Shown here: positions 1 to 6,089 of the stretch, piece after piece
Layout: each line of letters opens with the position of its first letter
Numbering within the stretch: the first letter of the stretch is position 1
Translations under genes and position numbers: made by a program
Notes under the pieces: model-generated
Databases searched by the model: none
What the model saw: the letters and a program-made list of their open reading frames with translations, nothing else
Told to the model about the DNA's origin: nothing
Assembly (NCBI GenBank): GCA_030754395.1
Contig: JASMAJ010000055.1
Location: 1 to 6,089 of the forward strand
From: Candidatus Thalassarchaeaceae archaeon
GTDB lineage: Archaea > Thermoplasmatota > Poseidoniia > Poseidoniales > Thalassarchaeaceae
DNA: 6,089 bases
Direction of reading: 5' to 3'

Positions 1-835
1 AGGCACTGAAGTAACTGTAGTTGAGGGTATGGATTCAATCCTAGCCATCATGGATAAAGAAATTCGACGACCATTGGAAATTTGGCTAAAGAAACACAAA
101 GTTACCATTCACACCAATGCCTTGGCACGAGGCGCTGAAATCAAAGGAAAAGGCGCTAGTCGAAAGGTTCACTTGACCTTTCAGAAGGAAGGAGAAGAAC
201 ATACTATCAAGGTGGACAAAGTGCTCGTCACAGTAGGTAGGAAACCCAACACTAAAGGTTGGGGTTTGGAAAATATGGGAATTCGGATGGATACAGGTGG
301 TCGCTTTATCAGAATTGATCACCAGTGTAGAACCAATGTCCCAGGTGTCTTCTCTATAGGAGATGTAGCTGGTGAACCAATGCTTGCCCATAAAGCATCA
401 GCACAGGGGGAAATGGTTGCAGAAATTATTGCAGGACACAATCGGGAGTTTGACAAAGTGGCCATCCCTGCTATTGTATTTACAGAACCAGAAATAGTTT
501 CTGTCGGACTCTCGCCAGAAGAAGCAAAAGAGCGTGGTGAGGAGATAATTATCGGTAAATTCCCTCTAGCTGCAAATAGCCGGGCACTGACTCTTGGGGC
601 AGAGAAGACTGCTGGATTCATACGTGTAACCGCAAGAGAGTCAGATCATGTAATTCTTGGTGTTCAAGCCGTAGGCAGCCACGTAGCAGAACTACATGGA
701 GAGTTTGTTTTAGCACTAGAAATGGGTGCCTTACTCGAAGACATTGCAGATACCGTTCATGCTCATCCCACAATGACAGAGGCATTCCACGAAGGTGTTC
801 TGAAAACACTCGGACATGCTATTCACACAGCCTGA
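1..835 (+). CDS. lpd: Dihydrolipoyl dehydrogenase (E3), C-terminal part, 5' end outside window
   Basis: Cytosolic FAD enzyme that reoxidises the dihydrolipoyl arm of 2-oxoacid dehydrogenase complexes or the glycine cleavage system, passing electrons to NAD+. The reading frame is open from base 2 to the TGA at 833-835, giving about 277 residues of a family usually 450-480 long. The N-terminal FAD-binding region with the redox-active CxxxxC disulfide lies off the left edge and cannot be checked. Visible in order: the end of the NAD-binding fold (GTEVTVVEG, from base 2), the VTVGRKPN strand, the FAD-contacting FSIGDVAGEPMLAHKA segment (about nt 350-400), then the dimerisation domain starting near FTEPEIVSVG. 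The catalytic His-Glu pair is intact in HAHPTMTEA, with the His codon at 764-766 and the Glu five residues later. The Lpd-type C-terminus separates it from mercuric and glutathione reductases. lipB follows after 10 bp, which supports a role with lipoylated partners. The internal ATG at 29 is not the true start, because homologous sequence continues upstream of it. Confidence 0.95.
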   Translation, partial: GTEVTVVEGMDSILAIMDKEIRRPLEIWLKKHKVTIHTNALARGAEIKGKGASRKVHLTFQKEGEEHTIKVDKVLVTVGRKPNTKGWGLENMGIRMDTGGRFIRIDHQCRTNVPGVFSIGDVAGEPMLAHKASAQGEMVAEIIAGHNREFDKVAIPAIVFTEPEIVSVGLSPEEAKERGEEIIIGKFPLAANSRALTLGAEKTAGFIRVTARESDHVILGVQAVGSHVAELHGEFVLALEMGALLEDIADTVHAHPTMTEAFHEGVLKTLGHAIHTA

Positions 836-839
836 GGTG
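834..839 (+). promoter_or_regulatory. Shine-Dalgarno of lipB
   Basis: GAGGTG ends six bases before the ATG at 846 and begins inside the lpd stop codon. It matches the archaeal/bacterial anti-Shine-Dalgarno target well. It favours 846 over the in-frame ATG at 816, which lies inside lpd and has no comparable site. The placement suggests that ribosomes finishing lpd may start lipB efficiently. Confidence 0.7.
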
Positions 840-845
840 CTTCAA

Positions 846-1520
846 ATGCGACTCCTGCGTATACTCCGCGCGGGATTTGAAGAACACTCTGTGATAGACG
901 AAGTAATGCGTGACATGCAAAAACAACGTATTGATGACTTGATACCAGATACACTAATCTTGGTACAACATCCTGAAATTGTGACCCTCGGACCAAAGGC
1001 ACAAAGAGATGGAATCAATCTTCCTAGTTACCCCACGAGAATAGTCGACAGAGGTGGTGGGATTACCTATCACGGGCCTGGACAGTTAGTTTGCTACCCC
1101 ATCATCAAGTGGGAAAAGGAAGAGCAATCAATTCGTGGAATTATCAATCGGATTGAAGACTGGGTCATGGCCTCTCTAGCAGACTGTGGAGTCGATGGAT
1201 ACAGGGATGAACGTATGATGGGCGTTTGGGTAGATGAACACAAAATATGCTCAATTGGACTTTCATTCAAGCACTGGGTAAGCCGCCATGGAACCGCTAT
1301 CAATTTTGATATTCCTAACCGAAGAATAGAGACACTTCCTTGTTGTGGATTAACCCCTGGTACAACCACTTCATTGACTGCACTAGGGCATTCTCACGAC
1401 TTAGAAGGCCGTTTTATTGACCGTTCTAGATTAGAAGAAGCACTGTTGATACACCTAGAAGAATTCCTTGGAAGAAAAGCAATGGTTCCTGTAGATTGGA
1501 GCCCGGAGTTGGTCGCTTGA
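846..1520 (+). CDS. lipB: Octanoyl-[acyl carrier protein]:protein N-octanoyltransferase (lipoate biosynthesis)
   Basis: Transfers an octanoyl group to a lysine of lipoyl domains (E2 subunits, H protein); LipA then inserts two sulfurs to make lipoate. The product is 224 residues from the ATG at 846, normal for LipB. Family motifs are present: RGGGITYHGPGQLVCYP at residues 69-85, which shapes the acyl pocket; the KICSIGL segment with the expected catalytic lysine at Lys133; HGTAINFDI at about 148-156; and PCCG, whose second cysteine (Cys167) aligns with the acyl-thioester cysteine of E. coli LipB (Cys169 in that enzyme). This Lys/Cys pair and RGGG-HGPGQ block fit LipB better than ATP-using LplA ligases. 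The ATG at 846 was preferred to the ATG at 816 because it has a Shine-Dalgarno six bases upstream and avoids overlapping lpd. The gene lies 10 bp after lpd and its stop overlaps the next start by four bases, so the three are probably one transcript. Archaeal LipB would normally be paired with a LipA, which is not in view. Confidence 0.95.
   Translation: MRLLRILRAGFEEHSVIDEVMRDMQKQRIDDLIPDTLILVQHPEIVTLGPKAQRDGINLPSYPTRIVDRGGGITYHGPGQLVCYPIIKWEKEEQSIRGIINRIEDWVMASLADCGVDGYRDERMMGVWVDEHKICSIGLSFKHWVSRHGTAINFDIPNRRIETLPCCGLTPGTTTSLTALGHSHDLEGRFIDRSRLEEALLIHLEEFLGRKAMVPVDWSPELVA
1505..1508 (+). promoter_or_regulatory. Shine-Dalgarno deciding the TTG start of the PLP enzyme
   Basis: GGAG, inside the last codons of lipB, lies eight bases before the TTG at 1517. 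That TTG overlaps the lipB TGA as TTGA (1517-1520), the usual geometry for termination-reinitiation coupling. The alternative upstream TTG at 1496 has no purine-rich site before it. Confidence 0.6.
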
Positions 1521-2701
1521 GACCTGAAAGAAGCCCGTTAGCTGAACATTGGCAACTAGATCCATCTATCACATTTCTCAATCATGGTTCATTTGGTGCC
1601 ACACCAACTATTGTGCTTGAAGAACAAAATCGAATTAGACATCTGATGGAGAGTGACCCAGTTCGATTCTTTGAACGTGAATCTCATGATTTACAGTCTG
1701 AGGCACTCAATTCTCTAGCACAATTCCTCAATGCTGATGTGGATGGATTGACTTTTTGTCATAACGCAACAGGGGGTGTAAACACTATCCTAAGGAGTCT
1801 AGAACTTGAGCTGGGAGATGAGATTATTGTGCCCAATCATGCCTATCAAGCATGCTGGAATGCTGTCGATTTTGTTTGCCGGCGGTGGGGGGCAAAGACA
1901 GTAGTTGTTAATATCCCATTTCGTGTAGAAAATGAAGATCAATTAATCGAACTTCTATTAGATGCCATTACACCAAGAACCGTTCTTGCAATGATAGACA
2001 CGGTGACGAGCCCAACAGGCCTAAGAATGCCATTTGAGAGGTTAGTTGATGAATTCCAATCACGAAACATCGATGTTCTACTCGATGCAGCTCATGGACC
2101 AGGAATTGTCCCACTTAATTTGCAAGCATTAGATGCAGCTTACATCACAGGAAATTGTCACAAATGGTTGTGTACACCGAAAGGTTCCGCCTTTCTTCAT
2201 ATCCGAGAAGACAGGAAAGACAGAATAAAGCCTCTGACAATTGGACATGGATACTCATCTGTGGCTTCAAAACAAGAAAAATTCCGATTCGAATTTGACT
2301 GGCAAGGTACCCACGACCCTAGTTCATTCTTCAGCATTCCAATGGCTCTAGAATTTATGCAAGGATTATTTCCTGATGGAGTTTCAGGGATTATTCAGCA
2401 TAACAACAAACTAGCAAGAGACGGGGGGAGGCTACTCTGCGAGGTTCTCGACACAACTCCTCCTGTCCCAGATTCAATGATTGCAGCAATGGCAGCAATA
2501 GAATTACCAGGAGGCCATACAGGGCCACCCGATTTTAGAGGCGACCCATTACACAATAGTTTACTAGACGATCATGGCATTCAGGTTCCTGTTTTCCCTT
2601 GGCAACATCATCAAACAAGATATATCCGAATTTCTTCTTATCTGTATAATTCTGAAAAAGAATACGAGTTTTTGGCAGAAAAATTGCAAAATTATCTTTG
2701 A
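1517..2701 (+). CDS. PLP-dependent class V aminotransferase-family enzyme, isopenicillin N epimerase-like
   Basis: Fold-type I pyridoxal phosphate enzyme of the class V family, 394 residues from the TTG at 1517. The pattern is closest to proteins annotated as isopenicillin N epimerase-like (CefD-like), a group that also includes ergothioneine-type C-S lyases, so the substrate is uncertain. Visible in order: LNHGSFGATP near the N-terminus (about residues 21-30), typical of this group; a DPVRFFERE segment; HNATGGVNT (about 82-90), the cofactor-phosphate loop; DTVTSPTGL (about 161-169); DAAHGPG with the pyridine-nitrogen aspartate Asp190 and His193; and TGNCHKWLCTPKG with the Schiff-base lysine Lys216. 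WQGTHDP follows at about 262-268. All core PLP residues are present, so it should be active. No cysteine lies after about residue 310, where cysteine desulfurases carry the catalytic cysteine loop, which argues against an IscS/SufS role. Its start is coupled to lipB; whether this reflects a shared pathway or only shared transcription cannot be told. A start at 1496 would add seven residues. Confidence 0.85.
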   Translation: MRPERSPLAEHWQLDPSITFLNHGSFGATPTIVLEEQNRIRHLMESDPVRFFERESHDLQSEALNSLAQFLNADVDGLTFCHNATGGVNTILRSLELELGDEIIVPNHAYQACWNAVDFVCRRWGAKTVVVNIPFRVENEDQLIELLLDAITPRTVLAMIDTVTSPTGLRMPFERLVDEFQSRNIDVLLDAAHGPGIVPLNLQALDAAYITGNCHKWLCTPKGSAFLHIREDRKDRIKPLTIGHGYSSVASKQEKFRFEFDWQGTHDPSSFFSIPMALEFMQGLFPDGVSGIIQHNNKLARDGGRLLCEVLDTTPPVPDSMIAAMAAIELPGGHTGPPDFRGDPLHNSLLDDHGIQVPVFPWQHHQTRYIRISSYLYNSEKEYEFLAEKLQNYL

Positions 2702-2724
2702 GTCATATTCAAGTCTGAATTACC

Positions 2725-2730
2725 TGAGGG
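2725..2730 (+). promoter_or_regulatory. Shine-Dalgarno of ubiX
   Basis: TGAGGG ends six bases before the ATG at 2737, in the 35 bp gap after the PLP enzyme. It supports the ATG at 2737 as the start. The rest of this short gap shows no promoter element that I can support. Confidence 0.6.
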
Positions 2731-2736
2731 AATCCC

Positions 2737-3315
2737 ATGCCAGAGGCGGTGGTTGCAATCACAGGAGCCTCGGGGGCTCGATACGGGGTACGCTTGCTGG
2801 AGTCTCTAAGCGAAGCAGAATGGGATACCCATCTGATAGTCACTAGAGAAGGAGCCATTAATCTCAAACTAGAATGTGGAATTACACCTGAGGATTTAGC
2901 CAATAATCTCAATGTTACACTGGAAAATAATAACAATCTCGCGGCCAGATCCGCCTCGGGTTCAGCAAAATTTGCAGCCTATATTGTCTGCCCCGCTAGT
3001 GGTACGACTATTGGTAAGATCGCTACAGGAATTAGCGACAATCTTGCCACCCGCAGTGCACTCGTGGCAATGAAAGAAAGAAGGAAACTAATCCTTGTCC
3101 CTAGAGAATCCCCATACTCTACACCGCATCTTCAAGCCATGGCAAATCTTTCTCAATGGGGGGTAGTTATTTTGCCCGCAAGCCCCGGATTTTACAATCA
3201 ACCTGAATCAATAGAGGATTTGGTTGATTTTGTGGTTGCTCGCATCCTTGACCAGTTAGATATTCAACATAATTTAGGAAAACGCTGGACTGGAGATGAA
3301 GTAGGCTCTCAGTAA
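2737..3315 (+). CDS. ubiX: Flavin prenyltransferase UbiX (prenylated FMN synthesis)
   Basis: Attaches a dimethylallyl group to reduced FMN, giving prenylated FMN, the cofactor of UbiD-family reversible decarboxylases. The product is 192 residues, a normal UbiX length. Motifs run in order: ITGASGARYG (residues 8-17), the flavin-binding glycine loop; SASGS (72-76); CPASGTTIGKIATGISDNL (85-103); KERRKLILVPRESPYS (113-128); and PASPGFY (147-153). Measured against the Pseudomonas aeruginosa enzyme as I recall its numbering, Arg106, Lys113, Arg123, Glu124 and Tyr153 keep exactly the spacing of its Arg122, Lys129, Arg139, Glu140 and Tyr169, which bind the prenyl phosphate or act in catalysis. The ATG at 2737 puts the glycine loop at the very N-terminus, as in the family. 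No ubiD is in view. In archaea the cofactor may serve quinone synthesis, aromatic decarboxylation or a UbiD-like mevalonate-branch decarboxylase; the sequence does not decide. It probably continues the upstream operon. Confidence 0.95.
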   Translation: MPEAVVAITGASGARYGVRLLESLSEAEWDTHLIVTREGAINLKLECGITPEDLANNLNVTLENNNNLAARSASGSAKFAAYIVCPASGTTIGKIATGISDNLATRSALVAMKERRKLILVPRESPYSTPHLQAMANLSQWGVVILPASPGFYNQPESIEDLVDFVVARILDQLDIQHNLGKRWTGDEVGSQ

Positions 3316-3390
3316 AGCGGTCTCATACATAATCCAATACAGGTTGGGTTCAATAGGGATTCATTGACCGGGTGATACCGAGGAGTTAGG
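3316..3390 (+). promoter_or_regulatory. 75 bp leader before the peptidase gene: possible weak TATA-like element and small hairpin
   Basis: This is the longest gap in the plus-strand run. An A/T-rich stretch (CATACATAAT, 3324-3333) could be a poor archaeal TATA-like box about 58 bases before the GTG. An imperfect inverted repeat, GG(T)TCAAT at 3347-3354 against ATTGACC at 3363-3369, could form a seven-pair stem with a one-base bulge and an eight-base loop. No T-run follows it, so it is not a convincing terminator. AGGAG at 3381-3385 is the likely Shine-Dalgarno, five bases before the GTG. An independent promoter here is possible but unproven. Confidence 0.25.
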
Positions 3391-5109
3391 GTGTCGGTTT
3401 GGGAATCAATGAGCGTCACTGAACTAAAGCAGGAACTAGCGAGACTAGGATTGCCTGTTAGTGGGAAAAAATCCGAACTCATCTCGAGACTAACTGATTC
3501 AGAAGCTGAGAAAATAATTTTCGACGCAGAAATAATCGAAGAAAGTCAAGAAAACAGGCAATTAAATAAACTAATCAATAAAACCAAAGCACTCCCTTTG
3601 CCTGTTCTTGCAGTAACTGGAATTATGCTATTGGGCACTATGGGTGGAGCAATACTGTACGGTGATGATTTCATTGATTGGATTCAAGGAGAACCCGACT
3701 ACCAATTGATTGATTTTGATTCAACTTCAGCAAGAGGATATGCTCAATCTCTTGTTGACATGGGACATCCAGAGTGGGAAGGTCGAATGTCAGGAACGAC
3801 AGAAGAACACAATACTGCAGAGTTCATTAAATCAAATTTCACTACTATGGGAATTCCTTCAACATTAGAGGACTTTGATGTTCCAATGTTTGTCATCGAT
3901 AATGAACCTGAGTTAGAAATTTGCCACCCCGGTGACGTTGGAGAAACATTCCCAGCAATTGCTTGTGGGCCAACTGATATTAACGCCGAGTTCATAGAAT
4001 TCAATCATCGAACTGACTTCGTCTTACAGGGTTATAGTGGGTCCGCATTCATACGTTTTGTTGATGATATTGACTTGATTGATTTAGGTAATGGAAATGA
4101 ATCAGCCGATTGGACCAGTGCAGCAAGTTCTGTGGCACTAATTCACATGACAAATGAAACTGAATCAAACACCGCTCTCTTTACACGAGCATCTGAAAAC
4201 GATGTCTCCGGATTGATTCTAGTTAACGAACGCCAGAATTGTGATGAATTAGTTTCGGGAGATTGCGTTCCATACTTCAAATCTGTAGATATCTCATCTA
4301 TCGCTAACGTACCAGTTGATTTGGGATTCATAATGGTGAGCAAGAATGTTGGACAAACACTCATTGATAATCTAATCAATCAAGATGGAAGATTACAATT
4401 TCTAACTTATGTTGAAAATTCGGGTGAAGCAACTATCAAGGTTCCATGCGGGATTATCGAAGGAGAAACTGATTCATTGATTGTCATTGGTGCCCATCAC
4501 GACACAGTATACATGGGACCTGGCGCAGTTGATGATACATCAGGAACCGCAACTGTTCTAGAGATTGCTCGACAATTTGGGCTAATCGAGAGTCAACTCG
4601 GAAAACCAAAGCACACCATATATTTCTGCACATGGGGAGGTGAAGAAGAGGGACTCTATGGTTCAACTAATTGGGTAGATAAACATAGAAAGAATTTATT
4701 TGAGAATCTCAGATTATATATTAATTTAGATATGAATCATGTTGATGCAGAGAGAAACTCAGGGGTCACTCTTTTCGGAAACAGTGCAAAAGACGTAGAG
4801 CACATACAAGGTATATCGTCAAAATTCAAGAAAGAACATCCTGAACTTGCTGATAAATATTCAATTAATGTAAGAAAGATGGCAGATACTGAAATGCCCT
4901 ACAACTCAGACCATGCCCCATTCGTTTACAATATTGATGAGGATGAATCGGATGGTAAGACCTATGGAAAAGCAGTTGTATGCTATGGGTCAGGGTCCTC
5001 TGAATATCACACTTATCTTGATAATATGGACAGATTCAATGAAGAGAGCCTTGCCGTTTCGGGAATCATATATGGATCCCTGATCTACTATCTTTCTTAT
5101 GGCGACTAG
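3391..5109 (+). CDS. Membrane-anchored SAP domain / PA domain / M28 family zinc peptidase
   Basis: A 572-residue multidomain protein, likely a cell-surface aminopeptidase or carboxypeptidase-like enzyme acting on peptides outside the cell. Residues about 7-36 form a SAP motif (SVTELKQELARLGLPVSGKK, then SELISRL), a helix-turn-helix module that binds nucleic acid in other proteins. A charged linker leads to one transmembrane helix at about 68-91. Lysines before it and acidic residues after it predict SAP inside and the enzyme outside. Residues about 190-345 resemble a PA domain inserted before or within the peptidase. The two-zinc M28 site is complete: His369 and Asp371 (GAHHDT), bridging Asp381 (GAVDDTSG), catalytic Glu418 and ligand Glu419 (GGEEEGLYGS), Asp447 (INLDMN) and His540 (EYHTYLDNMD). 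Cysteines 178/192 and 284/292 could form disulfides on the outer face. The GTG at 3391 was chosen for its AGGAG; the in-frame ATG at 3409 would also keep the SAP motif. Substrate specificity cannot be inferred. By eye the gene looks more A/T-rich than lpd or lipB. Confidence 0.9.
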   Translation: MSVWESMSVTELKQELARLGLPVSGKKSELISRLTDSEAEKIIFDAEIIEESQENRQLNKLINKTKALPLPVLAVTGIMLLGTMGGAILYGDDFIDWIQGEPDYQLIDFDSTSARGYAQSLVDMGHPEWEGRMSGTTEEHNTAEFIKSNFTTMGIPSTLEDFDVPMFVIDNEPELEICHPGDVGETFPAIACGPTDINAEFIEFNHRTDFVLQGYSGSAFIRFVDDIDLIDLGNGNESADWTSAASSVALIHMTNETESNTALFTRASENDVSGLILVNERQNCDELVSGDCVPYFKSVDISSIANVPVDLGFIMVSKNVGQTLIDNLINQDGRLQFLTYVENSGEATIKVPCGIIEGETDSLIVIGAHHDTVYMGPGAVDDTSGTATVLEIARQFGLIESQLGKPKHTIYFCTWGGEEEGLYGSTNWVDKHRKNLFENLRLYINLDMNHVDAERNSGVTLFGNSAKDVEHIQGISSKFKKEHPELADKYSINVRKMADTEMPYNSDHAPFVYNIDEDESDGKTYGKAVVCYGSGSSEYHTYLDNMDRFNEESLAVSGIIYGSLIYYLSYGD

Positions 5110-5148
5110 AGAAATTAATAGCCGTTATGAAACAATCTCGCGCTACAC
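5110..5148. other. 39 bp gap between convergent peptidase and argS genes
   Basis: Both genes end here, so transcription must stop in or beyond this stretch. I see no stable hairpin and only short T-rich patches on either strand (for example ATTGTTTC and TTAATTTCTC read on the minus strand). Termination could be of the archaeal T-tract kind, or the transcripts may overlap at their 3' ends. Confidence 0.4.
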
Positions 5149-6089
5149 TTACATTCGATTTGGAGATTCAATCCCTAACAAATCCAGACCATTTTCTAGA
5201 GTTCTAGCGGTCAGGTCACAAAGAGCAAGTCTGCTGTTCTTAGTAGCCTCGCCCTCAGCTTTCAATACAGGACATACTTCATAGAATGATGCAAATGCCT
5301 GAGCGATGCTGTGTAATTGTGTGGCCAATTTATGGGGCGAATGACTAGAAATTGCATTATCAAGAGCTTCGGGGAAGCCGATTAAGTTTCTTGCAAGATT
5401 CAGTTCTCGTTCATGAATTAAGGAAATTGATGTGCTCGGAACTGAAGAACGATCTATCGCTGATTTAGCAAAAATACTGCAAATCCGAGCATGAGCATAC
5501 TGTAGATATGGCGCCGTATTTCCATCAAAAGAGAGCATTTTCTCCCAGTCAAAGGTGTAATTATTAGTGCGGTCGGTTGAAAGGTCAGCATACTTAATTG
5601 CTCCAATTCCAAGCATTCGTGCAACTTCTTTTCGTTCCTCGCTAGAAAGATTAGGATTCTTCTCAGAAATCATAGAGTCGGCTCTTTCAACTGCCTCAAT
5701 AAGCAAATCCTTGAGATGAACTGCACCTCCAGTTCGGCTAGCTAGTTTTTTCCCATCAGTTCCTAACACCATTCCAAATGGCACATGAATTGCATTAATC
5801 CCCTCACCCATGAATCCTGCATCTCTGGCTACTTGGAAGACCATAGCAAAATGCTGAGCCTGCTCAGCTCCTACTACATAGAGAAATTCTGTACTACCGA
5901 TTTCCTCTACCCTATCAATGATGCAAGCAAGATCTGTGGTAGCATAATTGTAGCCATCATCAGCCTTACGGATGATTAAAGGAAGAGGCTCGCCTTCTCT
6001 ATTGGTCCAACCCTCTGGGAAAACTACCTGAGCACCTTCACTTTGTTTGAGCATACCTAAGGCATCAAGCCTTTCCACTACTTCAGGAA
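5149..6089 (-). CDS. argS: Arginyl-tRNA synthetase, C-terminal half, 5' end outside window
   Basis: Class I aminoacyl-tRNA synthetase that charges tRNA-Arg with arginine in the cytosol. The minus-strand frame is open from the right edge (base 6089) to the TAA at 5149-5151, about 313 residues of a family usually 550-600 long, so the N-terminal additional domain and the HIGH motif lie outside. The GTG codon at 6076-6078 is internal: coding continues upstream as PEVVERLDALG. Visible in order: SEGAQVVF; the Rossmann-fold segment TTDLACIIDR; VVGAEQAQHF; PFGMVLG followed by DGKKLASRTGG (around nt 5730-5757), the ArgS form of the KMSKS loop, which often departs from the consensus in this enzyme; HLKDLL; then the YADLSTDRTNNYTFDW segment. 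The DALR anticodon-binding domain begins near YLQYAHAR (5485-5508) and runs to a C-terminal ESPNRM, matching the usual ArgS ending. The KMSKS-like loop and DALR domain are intact. It is convergent with the peptidase and not part of that operon. Confidence 0.95.
   Translation of the reverse strand, partial: PEVVERLDALGMLKQSEGAQVVFPEGWTNREGEPLPLIIRKADDGYNYATTDLACIIDRVEEIGSTEFLYVVGAEQAQHFAMVFQVARDAGFMGEGINAIHVPFGMVLGTDGKKLASRTGGAVHLKDLLIEAVERADSMISEKNPNLSSEERKEVARMLGIGAIKYADLSTDRTNNYTFDWEKMLSFDGNTAPYLQYAHARICSIFAKSAIDRSSVPSTSISLIHERELNLARNLIGFPEALDNAISSHSPHKLATQLHSIAQAFASFYEVCPVLKAEGEATKNSRLALCDLTARTLENGLDLLGIESPNRM

Noticed and set aside
86..809. Several minus-strand open frames within lpd
   Set aside because: They are antisense shadows of a confidently identified gene, with no family motifs and no start signals.
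816..846. ATG at 816 as the lipB start, giving ten extra residues
   Set aside because: It lies within lpd and has no ribosome binding site. The ATG at 846 has GAGGTG six bases upstream and begins at the conserved part of LipB.
1496..1516. TTG at 1496 as the start of the PLP enzyme
   Set aside because: No purine-rich site precedes it. The TTG at 1517 has GGAG at good spacing and forms the TTGA overlap; the seven extra residues match no family motif.
1517..2701. Cysteine desulfurase (IscS/SufS) supplying sulfur for lipoate
   Set aside because: The C-terminal lobe lacks the catalytic cysteine loop of desulfurases, and the N-terminal LNHGSFG and TGNCHKW motifs fit the isopenicillin N epimerase-like group.
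2574..2846. Plus-strand 90-codon open frame across the PLP enzyme / ubiX junction
   Set aside because: It overlaps the well-supported PLP and UbiX genes in another frame, and its product shows no recognisable motif.
3744..4666. Minus-strand open frames within the peptidase gene
   Set aside because: They are antisense to conserved PA and M28 coding sequence and have no independent support.
5099..5284. Plus-strand 61-codon open frame after the peptidase
   Set aside because: It is mostly antisense to the argS C-terminus, overlaps the end of the peptidase gene, and has no protein-like features.
1..6089. CRISPR array, tRNA or rRNA gene, insertion sequence, or phage/defence system
   Set aside because: No regularly spaced repeats, cloverleaf-like segments, transposase motifs or terminal inverted repeats were seen; nearly all the DNA is accounted for by housekeeping-type genes.

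Overview
The window holds six protein-coding genes and almost no non-coding DNA. Five lie on the plus strand with gaps of 75 bp or less, and one lies on the minus strand facing them. The set suggests a low-to-moderate GC marine archaeon of the Poseidoniia type (Marine Group II Euryarchaeota). The main pointer is a membrane-anchored protein that joins an N-terminal SAP domain to an extracellular M28 metallopeptidase, beside a lipoate-dependent dehydrogenase component. This assignment is an inference: no rRNA or other decisive marker is present, and a bacterial origin is not excluded.

Layout, left to right. (1) 1-835, the C-terminal part of dihydrolipoyl dehydrogenase (lpd), cut by the left edge. 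(2) 846-1520, lipB, octanoyl transferase, 10 bp downstream with its own Shine-Dalgarno. (3) 1517-2701, a PLP enzyme of the aminotransferase class V / isopenicillin N epimerase-like family, whose TTG start overlaps the lipB stop in a TTGA. (4) 2737-3315, ubiX, flavin prenyltransferase. (5) 3391-5109, the SAP / transmembrane / PA / M28 peptidase. (6) 5149-6089 on the minus strand, the C-terminal half of arginyl-tRNA synthetase (argS), cut by the right edge and convergent with the peptidase across 39 bp.

lpd and lipB belong together functionally. LipB places an octanoyl group on the lipoyl domains of 2-oxoacid dehydrogenase E2 or glycine-cleavage H protein, and Lpd reoxidises the dihydrolipoyl arm after LipA has inserted sulfur. 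The PLP enzyme is tied to lipB by translational coupling, but its substrate cannot be read from the sequence. ubiX makes prenylated FMN for UbiD-type decarboxylases, none of which is in the window. The peptidase is probably a surface enzyme for protein or peptide degradation, and its 75 bp upstream gap is the only spot with room for an internal promoter. argS is a housekeeping gene unrelated to the rest.

No mobile element, CRISPR array, tRNA, rRNA or clear repeat was found, and no convincing new multi-gene system. The two most noteworthy points are the SAP-peptidase fusion and the tight lpd-lipB-PLP enzyme coupling.
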